Shown: positions 59,637-64,000 of the stretch, in pieces
How the letters are laid out: every line of letters begins with the position of its first letter
Position numbering within the stretch: position 1 is the first letter of the stretch
From: Streptomyces profundus
Lineage (GTDB): Bacteria; Actinomycetota; Actinomycetes; Streptomycetales; Streptomycetaceae
DNA length: 64,000 nt
Assembly (NCBI RefSeq): GCF_020740535.1
Contig: NZ_CP082362.1
Span: forward strand, 6,073,501 to 6,137,500
Direction: 5' to 3'
Made by a program: the position numbers and the translations under genes
The notes under the pieces: model-generated
Told to the model about the DNA's origin: nothing
The model's input: the letters and a program-made list of their open reading frames with translations, nothing else
The model's database searches: none

Positions 59637-61085
59637 TCAGGCGACGGGGCGGCGGCGGGAGTTGGCCAGGGCCCAGATACCGCCGCCGGCGGCGAGCAGC
59701 GCGGCGGCCCAGCCGATCAGCGGCAGCACATCGCTGCCGGTGTCTGCCAGGTTGCCGCCGGGGCCGCCGCCCGAGCCGCCGGCGGTCGGACCGTCGGAGG
59801 AGCCACCGCTCGACCGGGGCGCGGGGTCGTTGGGGTCGCCGCCGCCGCCGCCGCCGCTGCCGTCGGTGCCGCCCGCGCCGGCGTCGCCGGTCGCGGCGCC
59901 GCCGGAGTCCGTCGAGCCGGTGTCGCCCGAGGCGCCGCCGTCCGCGCCGCCGTCGGTCGAGCCGCCGGCGTCCGCGCCGCCGTCGGCTCCGCCCTGGTCG
60001 GAGCCCTGGCTGGTGCCGCCGGAGCCGTCGTCGGGGGAGCAGTCGATCACGGCCGGGTCGGGCGCGGCGCCCGAGCCGTCGATCTCGCCCAGCGGCTGCC
60101 CGGCCAGCGCCGGGATCACCTGGGCGGTGGCGCGCAGCGCCATGCCGTTGATCACCGGCTCCATGTAGCCCACGCCGCCCCGGTCCTCGGCGTTCGCGGC
60201 GCAGCCGGCCTGGAGGGAGCGCAGCCAGGCGTCGCCCGCCTCGGCGGCGTCGGCGCGGCCACCGGCGATCAGCGCCTGGACGGCGAGTGCCGTCGAGTTG
60301 GAGTTGGGCGGGCTGGTGGCGTTGTAGCCGAAGCCGCCGGTCTCCTGCTGCTGGCCCTCCAGCCAGTCGAGCGCGGGCTCGGCGTCGGCGGTGCGGCCCG
60401 CGTCCAGCAGCGCCTGGACGGCCATGCCGGTGCTGTCGGTGTCCGAGGTGCACCGGTCGGGCTGGCGCCGCAGGGAGAGCGGGTAGCCGCCGTCGGCGCA
60501 GCGGGTGGAGGCCAGGAAGTCGACGGCGAGATCGGGGAGTTCACCGGTGCGGCGCAGCGCGAGCACACCGAGGGACTGGGTGAACTGGTTGGACATGTCC
60601 CCGGCCGGGCCCGCGTCCGTGAACCGCCCGTCCGCGTTGATCCGCTCCAACAGCAGCCCGGTCAGGTCGTGTCCGCCGAAGTCGCCGGGGTCGCGGTGCT
60701 GGATGGCGGCGACCAGGGCCAGCTTCGCGGTGCCGCCGGCGTTGACCGCCTCGGCGCCGCCGCGCCGCACATAGCTGGTGGCGTTCTGCTCCAGCCAGTC
60801 GGTGGCGCGGTCGGCCGCTTCGCCGGCGGTGCCGGTGGAGGCGAACGCCATCACCAGGTCGGCGGTCAGGCCGTGGTCCTCGGACGCGTGGGCGCCGTCG
60901 GTGAGTTGGGCGAGCGACCAGGTGACGGCGGCCTCGGCCGGGGAGGCCAGCTCGGGCGGCGCGTCGCCGCGCGCGGCGGTCGGGGCCAGCAGGGTGCCGG
61001 CGAGCAGGGCGCCGGTGGCCAGGGCCGTCACCCGTCGCCAGGGTCTGGGACGGACGGTTATGGGCGCGACGAGGGAGTCGTTCAT
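59637..61085 (-). CDS. Sortase-anchored prenyltransferase/squalene-oxidase-repeat protein (transcobalamin alpha-barrel-like)
   Basis: 482 residues. Signal peptide (RPWRRVTALATGALLAGTLLAPTAARG), then an alpha/alpha-barrel built of repeats (AVTWSLAQLTDG, LVMAFASTGTAGEAADRATDWLEQN, STALAVQALIAGGRADAAEAGDAWLRSLQ, TDSTGMAVQALLDAG, GGFGYN). A Gly/Ser/Asp-rich linker (about residues 355-440) leads to LADTG (446-450), a hydrophobic segment and RRR, the LAxTG sorting signal of class E sortases in high-GC Gram-positives. The barrel is the fold of the alpha domain of intrinsic factor/transcobalamin. A cobalamin riboswitch precedes the gene. Likely cell-wall B12 capture with the DUF4430 protein. Confidence 0.85.
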   Translation of the reverse strand: MNDSLVAPITVRPRPWRRVTALATGALLAGTLLAPTAARGDAPPELASPAEAAVTWSLAQLTDGAHASEDHGLTADLVMAFASTGTAGEAADRATDWLEQNATSYVRRGGAEAVNAGGTAKLALVAAIQHRDPGDFGGHDLTGLLLERINADGRFTDAGPAGDMSNQFTQSLGVLALRRTGELPDLAVDFLASTRCADGGYPLSLRRQPDRCTSDTDSTGMAVQALLDAGRTADAEPALDWLEGQQQETGGFGYNATSPPNSNSTALAVQALIAGGRADAAEAGDAWLRSLQAGCAANAEDRGGVGYMEPVINGMALRATAQVIPALAGQPLGEIDGSGAAPDPAVIDCSPDDGSGGTSQGSDQGGADGGADAGGSTDGGADGGASGDTGSTDSGGAATGDAGAGGTDGSGGGGGGDPNDPAPRSSGGSSDGPTAGGSGGGPGGNLADTGSDVLPLIGWAAALLAAGGGIWALANSRRRPVA

Positions 61086-61231
61086 CGCGGGGCCTGACCT
61101 TTCCCACGGCCGAGACATGGCCCCGGCAGTCCTCAGGGCACGAAAAACCCCGGCGCACGCGGGACGCGAGCGGCGGGGGCCGGCCAGCCCTGGGGCTGTG
61201 GGCTCCACGCTGTGAACCATGACAGAGAGAA

Positions 61232-61360
61232 GCGGATACCACGTCGCAGGCCGGGCGATCCGACTCGCGGCGCCGGGCGGGCGCCGCTCACGGTTGCAGG
61301 TCAGTGCCGGAATTCCACCGGACTTCCCCCGGACCATACGCGTCTGAGTTGTCCATCCGC
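61232..61360 (-). ncRNA. Cobalamin (B12) riboswitch
   Basis: On the minus strand GCGGAT (61360-61355) and ATCCGC (61237-61232) form P1. Between them are the conserved core blocks GGGGGAAGTCCGGTG, GGAATTCCGGCACTGACC and TGCAACCGTGAG, which are the family's GGGAA, CCGGTG and GACC-GCAAC-GT consensus, followed by GCGAGTCGGATCGCCC. It lies 147 nt upstream of the prenyltransferase-fold gene, whose expression should drop when B12 is plentiful. Confidence 0.88.
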
Positions 61361-61439
61361 CGGAGCGGAATCCCTCCAAGAGTAAAGAGAGCGCGCCGAT
61401 TTGACCAGCCACCCTCGGGCGGCGGCTCGGGATGGCGAG

Positions 61440-61475
61440 GGGCCCGGCGCCGCCGACGGGGGCGGTGCCGGGCCC
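61440..61475 (-). terminator. Terminator after PQQ dehydrogenase gene
   Basis: GGGCCCGGCGCCGCC (61440-61454) pairs with GGCGGTGCCGGGCCC (61461-61475) over 15 positions including one G-U, 6-nt loop, 25 nt beyond the stop of the minus-strand gene at 61500. Confidence 0.75.
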
Positions 61476-61499
61476 GAAGTCCCGTCGCTGACAGGCCGG

Positions 61500-62732
61500 T
61501 TACTCGGCGGCCTCGGCGAAGGTCACCTTGTGCAGCTGCCCGGGCAGGTCGTTGACCACGTACAGCTCGCCGTCACCGTCCTCGCCGAACGCCGTCACCT
61601 GGGTGGGGAACTCCCCGATCACGGCGTCCTTATAGCCGCCGGACCCGTCGGTGCGCAGCCCCCAGCCGGTGGAGGAGCAGTAGTCCGTGGCCACATAGGT
61701 GCCCTCGGCGAGGTCGGCGAACTCCGCGCCCCGGTAGACATGGCCGCCGATCACGGCGCAGCCCTCGGCCGAGGTGGCGTAGGTGAAGATCGGGTCGGTG
61801 AACTCGGCGCCGTCCCCGCACTGGCCGGGATCGAACTCGTCCAGGCCCTCCCGGCAGGCCCAGCCGAAGTTGGCGCCACCGCCGTCGGCCGCCAGGTGGT
61901 TGACCTCCTCCCACGCGCCCTGCCCGACATCGCCTATCCACAGCGAGCCGTCCGCGTGGTCGAAGGAGAACCGCCACGGGTTGCGCAGTCCCCAGGCCCA
62001 GATCTCGTCGCGGGCCTCGGGGTCGCCGACGAACGGGTTGTCCTCCGGTACGCAGTAGGCGAGTTCGCCACAGGACTGGCTGACGTCCAGCCGCAGGATG
62101 GTGCCCAACAGGGTGTCCAGGCGCTGCCCGTTGCCGTCCGGGTCGCCGGCGCCGCCGCCGTCGCCGAGGCCCCAGTAGAGATAGCCGTCGGTGCCGAAGG
62201 CCAACTGGCCGCCGTTGTGGTTGGTCTCGGGGTGCTCCTGGCTGAGCAGCACCTCAAGCGAGTCGTCCGAGAGGCCGTAGCGGGCCAGCGTCACATCGCC
62301 GTCGGGCAGCGCGGTGTACGCCAGATACAGCTCCTGGCTCTCGGCGAAGTCGGGCGCCACCTCGATGCCCAGCAGGCCGCGCTCGTTGCCCGAGCCGTTC
62401 ACCACGTCGGTGAGATCCACCAACGGCTCCTCGGCCAGGCCGCTTTCGGGCTCATAGACCCGGATCACGCCGGGCTTCTCGGTGATGAACAGGCGGTTGG
62501 TCCCGTCGTCGGGACCGGCGATCGCGGTGGGCCGCTCCAGGCCCTGCCCGATCTGCTCGGTGGCGAGCGTCAGGCTCTCCAGCGGGACGGCCAGCGGGTC
62601 GGGCGCGGTCTCCTCGGCCGCGCCCGCGGTCCAGGCGAGGGTGCCGAGCGGCACGACGGCGGCCAGGGAGGCGCCGATCAGCAGCCGTCGGACGGGGTGA
62701 CGGGAGGGGGTGGACGATGCGCGTCGTGGCAT
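61500..62732 (-). CDS. Secreted PQQ-dependent sugar dehydrogenase (Gdh/YliI-like)
   Basis: 410 residues. N-terminal RRLLIGASLAAVVPLGTLAWTAGAAE with paired arginines looks like a Tat or Sec signal. Six-bladed propeller of the glucose/sorbosone dehydrogenase family: IGQGLERPTAIAGPDDGTNRLFITEKPGVIRV, NERGLLGIEVAPDF, ETNHNGGQLAFGTDGYLYWGLGDGGGAGDPDGNGQ, EIWAWGLRNPWRFSFD, GGGANFGWACREG. Oxidises aldose sugars outside the cell using PQQ; six Cys suggest disulfides. Confidence 0.9.
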   Translation of the reverse strand: MPRRASSTPSRHPVRRLLIGASLAAVVPLGTLAWTAGAAEETAPDPLAVPLESLTLATEQIGQGLERPTAIAGPDDGTNRLFITEKPGVIRVYEPESGLAEEPLVDLTDVVNGSGNERGLLGIEVAPDFAESQELYLAYTALPDGDVTLARYGLSDDSLEVLLSQEHPETNHNGGQLAFGTDGYLYWGLGDGGGAGDPDGNGQRLDTLLGTILRLDVSQSCGELAYCVPEDNPFVGDPEARDEIWAWGLRNPWRFSFDHADGSLWIGDVGQGAWEEVNHLAADGGGANFGWACREGLDEFDPGQCGDGAEFTDPIFTYATSAEGCAVIGGHVYRGAEFADLAEGTYVATDYCSSTGWGLRTDGSGGYKDAVIGEFPTQVTAFGEDGDGELYVVNDLPGQLHKVTFAEAAE

Positions 62733-63011
62733 GGTGACTCCAGGAATGTGGGGCTTCCTTGGGGCTTCCTAGGGCACGTCGGGCAACGCCGTCGCCGGGT
62801 GCGCCCGAGAACGTGGGGGACGACGAGGCACCGGGCGGCCGTCTGGACGCTACCCGCACGGCAGCGGTCGCACCAGGGGGCGTCCCGAGGAACGTGTGGC
62901 GAGCCGGGTTCCGGGACCATCTCCCTTGACTGCGACGGGAGTTGGGGGCCCGGCGCGCGGGAGTGGGGAAGTCGGTTGCCGCATGAGGCGTCGACCTGCT
63001 CGGATGGTGCC

Positions 63012-63827
63012 ATGAGCGCCACACCTGCCGGAGACGACGACGGACTCCTCGCCCGCTACGACCTGCGGATGCGGCGCGAGGCCGCGCCGGACGAGCCGGG
63101 CGCCCGGGTGGAGCGCGCCGGGCGGGTGGTCCGCCAGGTGAACGGGGACAGCGGCGGGGGCGTGGTGCTCTGGTCGGATCTCGCGTCGGCCGCCGACGCC
63201 GACGCGGCGATCGCCGAACAGCTCGCCTACTTCGGCGCGTTGGGCCGCTCCTTCGAGTGGAAGCTCTACGCCCACGACCGGCCGGCCGACCTCGGCGAGC
63301 GGCTGACCGCCGCCGGCTTCGAGGCCCAGGAGCCGGAGACCCTGATGGTCGCCGAGATCGCCGCGCTGGACCGGCGGCCCGTCTGGCCCGCCGGCACCAC
63401 GGTCCGCCGGGTCACCGACGCCGACGGCGTGCGGGCGGTGATCGAGGTGCACGGCGCGGTCTTCGGCGGCGACCAGGAGCCGCTGCGCCGCCGGCTGCTG
63501 GCGCAGCTGGCCCGCGATCCCGAGCGGGTCCGGGTGCTGCTGGTGCTGGCCGGCGAACGCCCGGTCTGCGCCGCCAGGTTGGAGCTGACCCCCGGCACCG
63601 GCTTCGCCAGCCTCTGGGGCGGCGGCACCCTCCCCGAGTGGCGCGGGAAGGGCGTCTACCGCGCGCTGGTCGCGCACCGCGCCGCGCTGGCCGCCGAGGC
63701 CGGCTACCACTATCTCCAGGTGGACGCCTCCGACCAGAGCCGGCCCGTCCTCGAACGCCTCGGCTTCACCGCGCTCACCGCCACCACCCCCTACATCCAT
63801 ACCCACTCGGCCGCCTCGCCCGCGTGA
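63012..63827 (+). CDS. GNAT-family N-acetyltransferase
   Basis: 271 residues. N-terminal half (RYDLRMRREA to RLTAAGFEAQEPETLMV) resembles a degenerate GNAT fold; C-terminal half contains the acetyl-CoA site GGTLPEWRGKGVYRALVAHRAALAAEAGYHYLQVDASDQSRPVLERLGF. Substrate unknown. The ATG is preceded by GGATGGTGCC without an obvious Shine-Dalgarno. Convergent with the helicase gene, 16 nt apart. Confidence 0.87.
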   Translation: MSATPAGDDDGLLARYDLRMRREAAPDEPGARVERAGRVVRQVNGDSGGGVVLWSDLASAADADAAIAEQLAYFGALGRSFEWKLYAHDRPADLGERLTAAGFEAQEPETLMVAEIAALDRRPVWPAGTTVRRVTDADGVRAVIEVHGAVFGGDQEPLRRRLLAQLARDPERVRVLLVLAGERPVCAARLELTPGTGFASLWGGGTLPEWRGKGVYRALVAHRAALAAEAGYHYLQVDASDQSRPVLERLGFTALTATTPYIHTHSAASPA

Positions 63828-63843
63828 ACGCGCGGCCCGGCCG

Positions 63844-64000
63844 TCAGGAGCCCGTGAGGACGACCAGCTGCCGGGTCGCCCGGGTCATCGCGACATAGCG
63901 GTCGACCGCTCCCTCGATCCCGGTGCCGAACGACTCGGGGTCGACGAGGACCACCAGGTCGAACTCAAGGCCCTTCGCCAGCTGGGGCGTCAGCGACCGG
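63844..64000 (-). CDS. HelD/UvrD-like superfamily 1 helicase, C-terminus (truncated by window end)
   Basis: 52 residues visible: RSLTPQLAKGLEFDLVVLVDPESF, GTGIEGAVDRYVAMTRATRQ, LVVLTGS, then TGA. KGLEFD and YVAMTRA are motifs V and VI of SF1A helicases, and the spacing matches HelD/HelR, which recycles RNA polymerase and gives rifamycin tolerance in actinomycetes. The start and Walker motifs lie beyond the window. Confidence 0.85.
   Translation of the reverse strand, partial: RSLTPQLAKGLEFDLVVLVDPESFGTGIEGAVDRYVAMTRATRQLVVLTGS

Noticed and set aside
59184..61097. 637-codon plus-strand frame over the LAxTG protein gene
   Set aside because: Gly/Ala/Val/Arg-rich shadow; the opposite strand has signal peptide, repeats, sorting signal and riboswitch.
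1..64000. tRNA, rRNA, CRISPR arrays, insertion sequences or phage genes
   Set aside because: No cloverleaf with CCA-type ends, no regularly spaced repeats with unique spacers, no transposase, integrase or phage structural motifs were seen.

Overview
The window is about 73% GC, codon use is strongly GC3-biased, genes are tightly packed with many 4-nt ATGA/GTGA overlaps, and nearly every product (DUF397, DUF2630, SigB/SigF-type sigma, LAxTG-anchored protein, class-E-like sortase signal, large-subunit catalase) is typical of Streptomyces or a close actinomycete. I see no rRNA, tRNA, CRISPR, transposase or prophage.

Layout. 0-9.3 kb: 3' part of an acyl-CoA ligase, a DUF397 protein, a small zinc-ribbon protein, a TrmH-type rRNA methyltransferase, a NarL-type two-component system diverging from a secreted protein-arginine deiminase, DUF2630, alditol oxidase. 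9.5-16.1 kb: orphan type II thioesterase, then a minus-strand sulfur-scavenging operon (leader peptide, lipoprotein, permease, ATPase, two flavin monooxygenases). 16.5-21.3 kb: sugar isomerase/Gfo-Idh pair, metallo-beta-lactamase-fold hydrolase, two VOC proteins, barstar. 21.7-31.1 kb: a seven-gene minus-strand operon built around a urea/guanidine carboxylase with two DUF1989 proteins, an unknown protein, a 2-oxoglutarate dioxygenase, a sodium:solute symporter and a TetR regulator; allophanate hydrolase is missing.

31.5-34.6 kb: divergent plus-strand triad of ScoE-like isonitrile-forming dioxygenase, FcoT/ScoD-like thioesterase and FadD10/ScoC-like ligase, in the order of Rv0097-Rv0098-Rv0099, but without the carrier protein and NRPS that normally follow. 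34.7-49.7 kb: serine hydrolase, SELENBP1-like protein, NDH-2, catalase, glycosyltransferase 9, SigB/SigF-type sigma factor, DUF2267, orphan ctaD, SDR, a 53-residue acidic protein, two CorC/HlyC proteins. 49.7-57 kb: GH31 glycosidase and the B12-dependent methylmalonyl-CoA mutase operon (mutA-mutB-meaB). 57-64 kb: small P-loop kinase, stand-alone ATP-dependent DNA ligase, a cobalamin-riboswitch-controlled pair (LAxTG-anchored prenyltransferase-fold protein plus DUF4430 protein), PQQ sugar dehydrogenase, GNAT, and the C-terminus of a HelD-like helicase.

Main points of interest: (1) a cobalamin riboswitch in front of a surface protein pair that looks like a split intrinsic factor/transcobalamin; (2) an NRPS-less isonitrile core; (3) a probable guanidine carboxylase operon with an unusual oxygenase and unknown protein; (4) a leaderless cysteine-containing leader peptide before the sulfur operon; (5) a set of GNNT-N15/16-GGGTAC-like promoters around the SigB-type sigma gene, suggesting a local stress regulon.
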